Source: an uncultured Prevotellaceae bacterium (GTDB lineage: Bacteria > Bacteroidota > Bacteroidia > Bacteroidales > Bacteroidaceae). Taken from it: a stretch of 64,000 nucleotides of DNA. Below are positions 34,726 to 42,541 of this stretch, piece by piece. The notes beneath the pieces were generated by a model. The model was given only the letters and a program-made list of their open reading frames with translations, made no database searches and had not been told where the DNA came from. The DNA lies in contig ONMI01000006.1 of NCBI GenBank assembly GCA_900318915.1, positions 1 to 64,000 of the forward strand, written 5' to 3'. The position numbers and the translations under genes were made by a program. Numbering within the stretch: the first letter of the stretch is position 1; every line of letters starts with the position of its first letter.

Positions 34726-36372
34726 ATGCGTAAGATACTTCTGATAGCCTGCCTGGCCCTCGTGGCCCTGCAAATGAATGCCCAAACCCCGAAACGGGAA
34801 GTGCGGGCCGTTTGGCTCACCACCCTGAGCAATCTCGACTGGCCGCTCACCAAGGCCACCAACCCATCGACCAGAGCACGCCAAAAACAACAGTTGTGCG
34901 ACATACTCGACAAGTTGGCCGCCGCCAACGTGAACACGGTGCTGCTCCAGACGCGCATCCGTGCCACCACCCTCTACCCCTCCGACTATGAGCCCTGGGA
35001 CGCCTGCCTGACCGGCAAGGCCGGTCAAAACCCCGGCTACGACCCGCTGCAGTTTGCCATCGAGCAGTGCCACCGCCGCGGCATGGAGCTGCACGCCTGG
35101 GTGGTGGCTATCCCCGTGGGCAAGTGGAAGGCCGCCGGCTGCTCCCAGCTCAACAAGCGCTACCCCGCCCTGGTGCGCAAGATAGGCGACGAGGGATTCA
35201 TGAATCCCGAGAAGGCCGGCACGGGCGACTACATCGCCAAGATATGCCGTGAGATAGTGAGCCGCTACGATGTGGACGGCATCCACCTCGACTACATCCG
35301 CTATCCAGAGAACTGGAAGCAGACGGTGAGCAAGAGCGAGGGCCGCAACTACATAACGCAGATAGTGCGCCGCATCCACTCGGCGGTGAAACAGGAGAAG
35401 CCCTGGGTGAAGGTGAGCTGTTCGCCCCTGGGCAAGTTTGACAACCTGAGCCGTTACGACAGCCGTGGTTGGAATGCCTACAACACCGTGTGTCAGGACG
35501 CACAGGGCTGGCTACGCGAGGGCATCATGGACGAGCTCTTCCCGATGCTCTACTTCCGCGGCGACAACTTCTATCCCTTCGCCATCAACTGGCAGGAGAA
35601 CAGCCACGGGCGCATCATCGCCCCCGGTCTGGCCATCTGGCTGCTGTCGCGCAACGAGAACAACTGGCCGCTGACCGACATCACCCGCGAGATAGAAGTG
35701 TCGAGACAGTTGGGCATGGGGCACTGCTACTTCCGCAGCCGCTTCTTCACCGACAACACCAAGGGTCTCTACACCCACATGAAGAACTATATAGACCGCT
35801 ACCCCGCCCTCGTGCCCGCCATGACCTGGGAGCGCAACACAGCTCCCGAGGCACCCCGCGACCTGAAAGTGACGCTGAGCGGCGAGGAGTTGCACCTGCA
35901 GTGGCCGAGAGGTGTGGACCACAGCGGCGGCCCCTACCTTACTTATAATGTATACGCCTCGCGCACCTGCCCCGTTGACGTAGACGACGCCCGCAACCTG
36001 ATAGCGAGCCGCCTGCAGAGCACCGAACTGCATCTGCGCGGCGACGACGGCCAGCACTACTTCGCCGTGACAGCCATGGACCGCTACGGCAACGAGAGCG
36101 CCGCCATGCAGAGCCACAGCATATCGAAAGGCATGACCCTGCTGAAGAACGACGGCAAGAAGGTGAAGTTGCCCGAGGGCGACCTTGAGGTACGCAACGG
36201 CGACTACCTGGTGGTGGAGAGCATGGCCGGCAACATCCTGATGACCCGCATCAAGACCAACGATTATCTCGACATCCGCCGCCTGAAAGACGGTGTCTAC
36301 ACCCTCAGGGTGATGAACAAGCACAACAAGAAGCACGCCCGCCGTCTGGGCACCTTCATCATAAGGAGATAG
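34726..36372 (+). CDS. GHL10-type glycoside-hydrolase-like protein
   Basis: A 548-residue exported protein (signal peptide ending QMNAQ). Residues about 25-340 form the GHL10 (DUF187) TIM barrel: REVRAVWLTTLSNLDWP, NTVLLQTRIRATTLYPSDYEPW, GMELHAWV, YDVDGIHLDYIRYP (with the conserved Asp pair) and KVSCSPLGKF. A fibronectin-III-like domain (about 385-475) and a C-terminal beta domain follow. Family members act on bacterial cell-wall or related polysaccharides, but few are characterised. A paralogue lies at 40914-42449. The start at MRKILLI gives the signal peptide and sits just after the -7 box. Confidence 0.88.
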   Translation: MRKILLIACLALVALQMNAQTPKREVRAVWLTTLSNLDWPLTKATNPSTRARQKQQLCDILDKLAAANVNTVLLQTRIRATTLYPSDYEPWDACLTGKAGQNPGYDPLQFAIEQCHRRGMELHAWVVAIPVGKWKAAGCSQLNKRYPALVRKIGDEGFMNPEKAGTGDYIAKICREIVSRYDVDGIHLDYIRYPENWKQTVSKSEGRNYITQIVRRIHSAVKQEKPWVKVSCSPLGKFDNLSRYDSRGWNAYNTVCQDAQGWLREGIMDELFPMLYFRGDNFYPFAINWQENSHGRIIAPGLAIWLLSRNENNWPLTDITREIEVSRQLGMGHCYFRSRFFTDNTKGLYTHMKNYIDRYPALVPAMTWERNTAPEAPRDLKVTLSGEELHLQWPRGVDHSGGPYLTYNVYASRTCPVDVDDARNLIASRLQSTELHLRGDDGQHYFAVTAMDRYGNESAAMQSHSISKGMTLLKNDGKKVKLPEGDLEVRNGDYLVVESMAGNILMTRIKTNDYLDIRRLKDGVYTLRVMNKHNKKHARRLGTFIIRR

Positions 36373-36389
36373 GCCACATGGGCATACGA

Positions 36390-36429
36390 ATATCCCCCGA
36401 TTCATGGTTGACAGTGAATCGGGGGATAT
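36390..36429. terminator. Bidirectional terminator
   Basis: A perfect 15-bp stem (ATATCCCCCGATTCA at 36390-36404 with TGAATCGGGGGATAT at 36415-36429) and a 10-nt loop, between the convergent GHL10 and DUF3127 genes. T-runs are weak. Confidence 0.7.
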
Positions 36430-36457
36430 CTGTTATAGCCGGAAATCGGAAAGAGGC

Positions 36458-36895
36458 TTAGAAGGGCAGGTCATCGTTCGACTCACCCTGCGGTGCGGCA
36501 GGCTGCTGCGGTGCGGCGGGCTGCTGGGGAGCTGCCGGCTGCACAGGCGGGAACTGCTGCTGGGGAGCAGCTGCGAAAGGAGCTCCTGCCGGGGGGAAGG
36601 CATCACCACCCTGCGGCTGAACACCCTGCGCCACAGGGCGCACATCGTAGGCGCGGATACTGTTGAACCAACGTCCCTGATACTCACGGGCCTCAATATC
36701 GAACGACACACTCACATACTGTCCCTCCTGGATGTTGAAACGCTGCAGGCGGTCCTCACCGAACACGGTAAAGCACATTTTCCTTGAAAATTGGTCGGTC
36801 GTCTCAATGACAAAATCCTGCGCCTTCCACTCACCCCTTGCCGAGGTGCCCGTTCTGGCGGGCAGGCAATGTATGACAGTTCCTTCTATCTGCAT
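36458..36895 (-). CDS. DUF3127 OB-fold protein with SSB-like acidic tip
   Basis: A 145-residue protein. Residues 1-90 form the DUF3127 domain, which resembles a single-stranded DNA-binding OB fold (MQIEGTVIHCLPARTG, FVIETTDQFSRKMCFTVFGED, GQYVSVSFDIEAREYQGRWF). A Pro/Gln/Ala-rich linker with PAAPQQ repeats leads to the tip ESNDDLPF, which closely matches the SSB tail that recruits repair proteins. So it probably binds DNA or acts with SSB partners, by inference. It lies beside dnaN but on the other strand. The start at MQIEGT is set by the family N-terminus. Confidence 0.85.
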   Translation of the reverse strand: MQIEGTVIHCLPARTGTSARGEWKAQDFVIETTDQFSRKMCFTVFGEDRLQRFNIQEGQYVSVSFDIEAREYQGRWFNSIRAYDVRPVAQGVQPQGGDAFPPAGAPFAAAPQQQFPPVQPAAPQQPAAPQQPAAPQGESNDDLPF

Positions 36896-37032
36896 AATGT
36901 TGTAGCTTATAAAAAATGTATGAAAATTAAACAATTGCATGGCGGCATGCCACCGGCCTGGGAGCCGAGGCAGCCTAAACCGTTGGCGAAATTACGAAAA
37001 TTGTTTTTAAATCGGAAATTTTCTCCATATTT

Positions 37033-37063
37033 TTTGTCATGTAAGCGTAAATTTGTATTTTTG
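37033..37063 (+). promoter_or_regulatory. dnaN promoter
   Basis: TTTG (37033-37036), 19-bp spacer, TATTTTTG (37056-37063); leader of about 70 nt. Confidence 0.7.
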
Positions 37064-37136
37064 TATGCTATAAGCGTGGAGCAAGGCCTAAAAGCCTCCT
37101 ACCGACACTGAACAATCACCATAAAAAATACGACCA

Positions 37137-38258
37137 ATGAGATTTTCACTATCCAGTACCGCCCTGAGCAGCAGTCTGAGTTCGCTCTCGAGAGTGATCA
37201 ACAGCAAGAACACGATGCAGATACTCGACTGTTTCCTTTTTGAGATCAAGGACGGACAGCTCGTGGTAACCGCCTCTGACGGCGAGAACGTAATGACGGC
37301 ACAGATACCGCTCGACGAGACCGACGGTGAGGGCAGCTTCGCCATCACCAGCCGCATCATCCTCGATGCCGTTCGCGAATTGCCCGAGCAGCCCCTCGTC
37401 TTCGACCTGAACCCCGACGACTACTCCGTGCGTCTTAACTACCAGAACGGACTGTACCAGTTTATGGCCCAGGCCGACGACTTCCCCCGTCCCGTTCCCC
37501 TTTCGGGCAATGTGACCACGATTGTGATGGACGCCGGACAGCTGCAGGAAGCCATCAGCCGCTCGCTCTTCGCCACCGCCCAGCTCGACTCCCGCCCGGT
37601 GATGAACGGCATCTACTTCGACCTGACCGAAGGCTGCCTAGCCATTGTGGCCACCGATGCACAGAAACTGGTTCGCAACCGCATGCTGACGGTGAAGAGC
37701 GACGCCCCCGCCTCGTTCATTCTCCCGAAGAAGCCCGCCCAGTTGCTGAAGAACGTGCTGTCGAAGGAGAGCGGCGACGTGGTAATCAAGTTTGATGAGA
37801 GCCATGCCGTGATCAGCTATGCCTCGGGCGTCATCATCTGCCGACTGATAGACGGCCGCTACCCGCGCTACAACGCTGTGATACCTAAGGACAACCCCAA
37901 CCGCCTGACGATAGACCGCGGTGCCCTGCTGAGCGCCCTTCGCCGCGTGGTGCCGTTTGCCAGCGAGAGCAGCATGCTGGTGCGTGTGCGCCTGGAGGCC
38001 GGCCGCATAGAGCTATCCTCCGAGGACATCGACTTCTCGACGAGCGCCAAGGAGAGTCTGATTTGCGAGTACGACGGTCAGCCGATGAGCATCGGTTTCA
38101 AGGGCAGCGCCCTGACTGAGATTGTGAACAATCTGCAGAGCGACGACATCGTGATGCTGCTGGCCGACCCGAGCCGTTCGGGCCTGGTGTTCCCCGCCGA
38201 GCAGCCTGAGAACGAAGAGATACTGATGCTGCTGATGCCGATGCTGCTGAACGACTAA
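37137..38258 (+). CDS. dnaN: DNA polymerase III sliding clamp (beta subunit)
   Basis: A 373-residue ring-forming clamp with the usual three repeated domains; it tethers DNA polymerase III and other enzymes to DNA. Recognisable parts are MRFSLSSTALSSSLSSLSRV, the middle-domain DSRPVMNGIYFDL, the third-domain segment LICRLIDGRYPRYNAVIPKD, and the C-terminal ILMLLMPMLL, which matches the peptide-binding pocket strand (consensus M-P-M-R-L region). First gene of an apparent operon with the exonuclease, coaBC and a small conserved protein. Confidence 0.96.
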   Translation: MRFSLSSTALSSSLSSLSRVINSKNTMQILDCFLFEIKDGQLVVTASDGENVMTAQIPLDETDGEGSFAITSRIILDAVRELPEQPLVFDLNPDDYSVRLNYQNGLYQFMAQADDFPRPVPLSGNVTTIVMDAGQLQEAISRSLFATAQLDSRPVMNGIYFDLTEGCLAIVATDAQKLVRNRMLTVKSDAPASFILPKKPAQLLKNVLSKESGDVVIKFDESHAVISYASGVIICRLIDGRYPRYNAVIPKDNPNRLTIDRGALLSALRRVVPFASESSMLVRVRLEAGRIELSSEDIDFSTSAKESLICEYDGQPMSIGFKGSALTEIVNNLQSDDIVMLLADPSRSGLVFPAEQPENEEILMLLMPMLLND

Positions 38259-38295
38259 AGCACCGCCATTAGCCATACACACACCTACAGCAACG

Positions 38296-39150
38296 ATGAG
38301 ACCCAAACTTTATAAGCCCCTGATTGTCTTCGACCTGGAGACAACGGGGCTTGACCTTGTTAAGGACCGTATCATCCAGATTTCATACATCAAGGTTTTC
38401 CCCGACGGACATGAGGAGCGTGGCAACCACTTTGTGAATCCCGGCCGCCCCATACCCGCCGAGGTGACCGGTATCACGGGCATCAGCAACGACATGGTGA
38501 AAGACGCCCCCTCCTTCAAGGAGCTGGCCGCCGGTCTGCGCGACACCTTCGCCGGCTGCGACTTTGCCGGTTTCAACTCCAACCATTTCGACGTGCCCAT
38601 GCTGGCCGAGGAATTTCTCCGTGCCGGTGTGGACTTTGACTTCTCGAGAAGCCATCTGGTAGACATGCAGACCATCTTCCACAAGATGGAGCCCCGCAAC
38701 CTGAGTGCCGCCTACAAGTTCTACTGCGGCCGCAAGATGGAGGACGACTACACCGCCCACCGCGCCGACGAGGACACGGAGGCCACCTACCGGGTGCTGC
38801 AGGGACAGCTTGACATGTACTCGGCCGAGCACCAGGAGGAGGAAGGCCGCCGGTTGCCCAACGACATCTCCAAGCTGGCCGAACTCTCGAAGACGAACGA
38901 CAATGTGGACTTTGCCGGGCGCATCGTGTGGAAAGTCGTAACCGACGCCAACGGACGCCAACTGAAAGACCAGAACGGCAATGCCGTGCGGCGCGAGGTG
39001 TTCAACTTCGGCAAATACAAGGGCTATGCTGTGGCCGACGTACTGCAGCGCGACCCCGGCTACTACAGCTGGATTCTGAACGGCGACTTCACGAACAACA
39101 CCAAGCAGGTGCTCACACGCATCCGTCTGCGTGAGATGGTAAAGAAATAA
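38296..39150 (+). CDS. DEDDh 3'-5' exonuclease (DnaQ-like) with C-terminal DUF3820 domain
   Basis: A 284-residue protein. Residues 1-175 are a DnaQ-type exonuclease: FDLETTG (Asp13/Glu15), GFNSNHFDVPML and HRADEDTEATYRVL give the D-E-D-D-h residues. Residues about 200-284 are a DUF3820-like domain (FNFGKYKGYAVADVLQRDPG, YYSWILNGDF), common as a fusion partner in Bacteroidetes. It may serve as proofreading subunit or in repair; position after dnaN, 37 nt downstream, supports a replication role. Confidence 0.92.
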   Translation: MRPKLYKPLIVFDLETTGLDLVKDRIIQISYIKVFPDGHEERGNHFVNPGRPIPAEVTGITGISNDMVKDAPSFKELAAGLRDTFAGCDFAGFNSNHFDVPMLAEEFLRAGVDFDFSRSHLVDMQTIFHKMEPRNLSAAYKFYCGRKMEDDYTAHRADEDTEATYRVLQGQLDMYSAEHQEEEGRRLPNDISKLAELSKTNDNVDFAGRIVWKVVTDANGRQLKDQNGNAVRREVFNFGKYKGYAVADVLQRDPGYYSWILNGDFTNNTKQVLTRIRLREMVKK

Positions 39151-39176
39151 GATACAGAAAAGAGCGTAATAACCCT

Positions 39177-40379
39177 ATGTTGGAAGGCAAAAAAATAGTA
39201 ATAGGCATCACCGGCAGCATAGCCGCCTATAAGACGTGCACCCTGATACGCCTGCTCATCAAGCGTGGCGCCGAGGTGCAGGTGGTGATAACCCCCGCCG
39301 GCAAGGAGTTTGTGACCCCCATCACCCTGTCGGCCCTCACCCACAAGCCTGTGGTGAGCGACTTTTTCTCGCAGCGCGACGGCACCTGGCACTCGCACGT
39401 GGACCTCGGCCTCTGGGCCGACCTGATGCTGATAGCCCCCTGCACGGCCAGCAGCATAGGGAAGATGGCCCATGGTGTGGCCGACAACATGCTCATCACC
39501 ACCTACCTCTCCATGAAGGCCCCCGTGATGATAGCCCCCGCCATGGACCTGGACATGTATGCCCACCCCAGCACGCAGCACAACCTGGAGATACTTCGCT
39601 CCTACGGCAACCATATCATCACCCCGCAGAGCGGTTTCCTAGCCAGCGGACTGGAAGGCAAGGGCCGCATGGAGGAGCCGGAAGTCATTGTGGAGCGGGT
39701 GGAAGCCTTCTTCGCCCGGCAGGAAAAGCGCGACCTGGAAGGCAAGCGCGTGCTCATAACCGCCGGTCCCACCTACGAGAAGATAGACCCCGTGCGGTTC
39801 ATCGGCAACTACTCGAGCGGCAAGATGGGTTTCTCACTGGCTGCCGAATGTCAGCGGCGCGGCGCCGACGTGCAGCTCATAGCCGGACCGGTAAGCCTGG
39901 CCACTCCCGCCGGGGTGACAAGGACCGATGTGGAGAGCTGCTCAGAGATGCATGAGGCCGCCCTGCGCCTCTTCGGCCAGGCCGATGCCGCCATTCTGTG
40001 CGCCGCCGTTGCCGACTACCGTCCGTCGGAGCAGAGCGACACCAAGATAAAGCGCAAGGGTGCCATCACCCTGGAGCTGACTCCCAACCCCGACATAGCC
40101 CGCGACTTGGGCCTGCAGAAGCGCAGCGACCAGGTGATGGTAGGTTTTGCCTTAGAGACCAATGCCGAGGAGCAGCATGCGCTGGAGAAATTGGAGAAGA
40201 AGAACCTTGACCTCATCGTGCTGAACAGTCTGCGCAACGAAGGCACCTGTTTCCGCTCCGACGACAACCAGATAGTGATATACAGCCGCGAGGGCAAGCA
40301 AGCCTATGGCAAGAAGCCGAAGAGCGAAGTGGCCGCCGACATTGTCGACGCCATGGTGCGGGAGCTTCAGAAGAAGTGA
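39177..40379 (+). CDS. coaBC: Bifunctional phosphopantothenoylcysteine decarboxylase/synthetase
   Basis: A 400-residue enzyme making 4'-phosphopantetheine for coenzyme A. The N-terminal CoaC flavoprotein (1-180; GITGSIAAYKTCTLIRLL, catalytic His in WHSHVDLG, PAMDLDMYAHP) uses FMN to decarboxylate; the C-terminal CoaB (186-400; GKRVLITAGPTYEKIDPVRF, NYSSGKMG, AAVADYRP followed by KIKRKG) joins cysteine using CTP. It follows the exonuclease by 26 nt in the dnaN operon. Intact. Confidence 0.96.
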   Translation: MLEGKKIVIGITGSIAAYKTCTLIRLLIKRGAEVQVVITPAGKEFVTPITLSALTHKPVVSDFFSQRDGTWHSHVDLGLWADLMLIAPCTASSIGKMAHGVADNMLITTYLSMKAPVMIAPAMDLDMYAHPSTQHNLEILRSYGNHIITPQSGFLASGLEGKGRMEEPEVIVERVEAFFARQEKRDLEGKRVLITAGPTYEKIDPVRFIGNYSSGKMGFSLAAECQRRGADVQLIAGPVSLATPAGVTRTDVESCSEMHEAALRLFGQADAAILCAAVADYRPSEQSDTKIKRKGAITLELTPNPDIARDLGLQKRSDQVMVGFALETNAEEQHALEKLEKKNLDLIVLNSLRNEGTCFRSDDNQIVIYSREGKQAYGKKPKSEVAADIVDAMVRELQKK

Positions 40380-40409
40380 AACAAGGAAAAGCGTAAAAAA
40401 CCTATAATA

Positions 40410-40856
40410 ATGAAAGCCAACGAACAAACCAACCAGCAGATAGACCGTGCTTTACGCAAGATAGCACAGAAGTTTCCCATGACCGAGGACATCTCGAACC
40501 TGACCGACATCCACCTCCGTGTGACGCAGGAAAGCGGTGAGATGGTAGCCTTCGACGATGAGGAGAACGAGATAACGCGTGTGGTGATAGAGCCTTGGAT
40601 AGACAACAAAGACCCGCAGTTCTACGAAGACATCACTCCTGTGCTGCGCAAGAGTTTGGAGCGCAACCATGAGATGATAGACAACATGGGCATTCTGAAG
40701 CCGTTCAGCTTTGTGCTGGAAAACGATGAGAAAGAGATTCTGGCAGAGCTGTATCTGGCCGACGACGACACCGTGATTATCAGCGGCGAACTGATGGAAG
40801 GTTTGGACCAGGAATTGGACAACTTTTTGGAGAAACTGATGGAGGACGAGGAATAA
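40410..40856 (+). CDS. Conserved small acidic protein of unknown function
   Basis: A 148-residue acidic protein without signal peptide or TM segments. Predicted mixed alpha/beta: an N-terminal helix (NQQIDRALRKIAQKF), a beta-rich middle (IHLRVTQESGEMVAFDDEEN, ITRVVIEPW) and a very acidic C-terminal helix (LDQELDNFLEKLMEDEE). No domain recognised. It lies 30 nt after coaBC in the dnaN operon, and its last codons form the left arm of the operon terminator. From memory recN often follows coaBC in Bacteroidales; it is not here. Confidence 0.75.
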   Translation: MKANEQTNQQIDRALRKIAQKFPMTEDISNLTDIHLRVTQESGEMVAFDDEENEITRVVIEPWIDNKDPQFYEDITPVLRKSLERNHEMIDNMGILKPFSFVLENDEKEILAELYLADDDTVIISGELMEGLDQELDNFLEKLMEDEE

Positions 40857-40880
40857 ACCCCGTCCTCCATCAGACTTTTT
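40836..40880 (+). terminator. Terminator of the dnaN operon, overlapping the last gene
   Basis: CTGATGGAGGACG (40836-40848), inside the last codons of the upstream gene, pairs perfectly with CGTCCTCCATCAG (40861-40873); the stop codon is in the 12-nt loop and ACTTTTTT follows. Confidence 0.9.
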
Positions 40881-40913
40881 TGCCCCACAGGGCGATGAAT
40901 GTAATATAGAGGC

Positions 40914-42449
40914 CTATAATTTCACCTTTACCACAGTACCTTTACTTTCGTTGCTCATGCGGTCGAGCGCGGTGACCACATACCAGCATGGCGTCTTCCC
41001 ATTTTTATAGGGCAGCGGATAGAAAGTATCTTCCGTAATAGCCACGATGTGCGACGGGTCGGCCAGGTTGATTTTCTTGTCACTGTCGAACCGGTAGACC
41101 ACATACTTGTAAGCCGCGTCGTCCCATGACTTACCCTTTGGTGCCTTCCAGAAGAGCATATAGCCGTCGGAGGTCCACACTCCCTTCAGTTTTTTAGGAT
41201 GCTTGGGCGCCTTTTCGTCGATAAAGGGCATCAGCGGCTGTAGAGCCGGCCGGCGCCAGTAGTTGTTGCGCAGGCTGGTTCCATAGTTGCCCACATTGTC
41301 GACGGCCGCCTTGGCATACCACAGCACGGTGCCCTGCACATTCTTCATCTGCCGGTGAAGCTTCATTTTGGCATCGAGCTGATGCTGTCCGGGGCGGTCG
41401 GGGTCGTCGTATTTCACGGTGCGTTCCACATCCTCGCCGATATAGAGCGGCCGTTGTGCGGCATAATCGTTCCACCATTTGATGAGCGTCTTGTAGTCGG
41501 CGGTGGGATGTCCTATCTGCCAATAGAGCTGCGGTACACAATAGTCTATCCACCCCTGCTGTGCCCAGAGCACCACGTCGGCATAGAGGTCGTCGTAGTT
41601 TTGCAGTCCCTTGGTGCGGCTGCCGGAGGCATCGCCGCTGCCGTTACGGAAGATGCCGAAGGGCGACACGCCGAACTTGACCCAAGGCTTGCACTTATGA
41701 ATGGTTTCTCCCAACTGCTGAATGAAACGGTTCACATTATCGCGCCGCCAGTCGGCCAGGCTTCCCGCCCTTCCACCATAGCGGCGGTATTCAGCAGCAT
41801 CGTCTATTACCTCGCCGGCTGCGGGATAGGGATAGAAATAGTCGTCAATATGCAGTCCGTCGACATCATAACGGCTGACGATGTCGTCGACCACCCTGCA
41901 GATATAGTCGCAGTTCTCCGGCTGTCCCGGATTGAGGATGTACTGTCCGTCGTAAGGGAATACACAGCCCGGTTTTCTCACTGCGATGTGGTTGGAGGCC
42001 AGCTGATGTGTGGTTTTGGTCTTTGCCCTGTAGGGATTGATCCACGCATGTAGTTCCATACCCCGTTTGTGGCACTGGTGTATCATCCACTCGAGCGGAT
42101 CCCAGTAAGGCGACGGCGCCAGTCCCTGCTGTCCGGTAAGGAAACGGCTCCACGGCTCCAGTTTACTGGCGTAGAGGGCATCACACTCGGGTCTTACTTG
42201 GAAGATAATGGCGTTGACACCATCCTTTTGCAGTTCGTCGAGCTGATAAGACAGGGTGCGCTGCATTTCCTGGGTAGACATACCGAGAAACTGTCCGTTC
42301 ACACACTGAATCCATGCGCCTCTGAACTCTCTCTTCTGCTGCGAGCTGTCGGCCGTGACAGTCTTGTTGGTATGGCAGGCAGTGAGGAGAAGGAGAATAG
42401 GGGTGATTTTCAGGAGTGTAGAAGTGAAGGAGTGAAGGAGTGTAGACAT
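40914..42449 (-). CDS. GHL10-type glycoside-hydrolase-like lipoprotein
   Basis: A 511-residue lipoprotein (lipobox LLLTAC) with the same GHL10 (DUF187) barrel as the protein at 34726: REFRGAWIQCVNGQF, NAIIFQVRPECDALYASKLEPW, GMELHAWINPYR, YDVDGLHIDDYFYPYP and KFGVSPFGIF. A fibronectin-III-like C-terminal domain ends YVVTALDRMSNESKGTVVKV. It probably acts on an extracellular or cell-wall glycan. The first dozen codons are built from a GGAGTG-type repeat also seen at 7651-7685, so the exact start is uncertain. Confidence 0.87.
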   Translation of the reverse strand: MSTLLHSFTSTLLKITPILLLLTACHTNKTVTADSSQQKREFRGAWIQCVNGQFLGMSTQEMQRTLSYQLDELQKDGVNAIIFQVRPECDALYASKLEPWSRFLTGQQGLAPSPYWDPLEWMIHQCHKRGMELHAWINPYRAKTKTTHQLASNHIAVRKPGCVFPYDGQYILNPGQPENCDYICRVVDDIVSRYDVDGLHIDDYFYPYPAAGEVIDDAAEYRRYGGRAGSLADWRRDNVNRFIQQLGETIHKCKPWVKFGVSPFGIFRNGSGDASGSRTKGLQNYDDLYADVVLWAQQGWIDYCVPQLYWQIGHPTADYKTLIKWWNDYAAQRPLYIGEDVERTVKYDDPDRPGQHQLDAKMKLHRQMKNVQGTVLWYAKAAVDNVGNYGTSLRNNYWRRPALQPLMPFIDEKAPKHPKKLKGVWTSDGYMLFWKAPKGKSWDDAAYKYVVYRFDSDKKINLADPSHIVAITEDTFYPLPYKNGKTPCWYVVTALDRMSNESKGTVVKVKL

Positions 42450-42485
42450 ATATTGTTTTGGGAGTGTTGATGATAAAAATAAGGT

Positions 42486-42525
42486 AAAGAAAAAGAGAAC
42501 CTGAAGACAAGTTCTCTTTTTCTTT
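42486..42525. terminator. Terminator after the PpiD-like gene
   Basis: A perfect 15-bp stem (AAAGAAAAAGAGAAC at 42486-42500 with its complement at 42511-42525) with a 10-nt loop, 17 nt past the stop on the minus strand. Confidence 0.85.
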
Positions 42526-42541
42526 TGCTCTTATCTTGATG

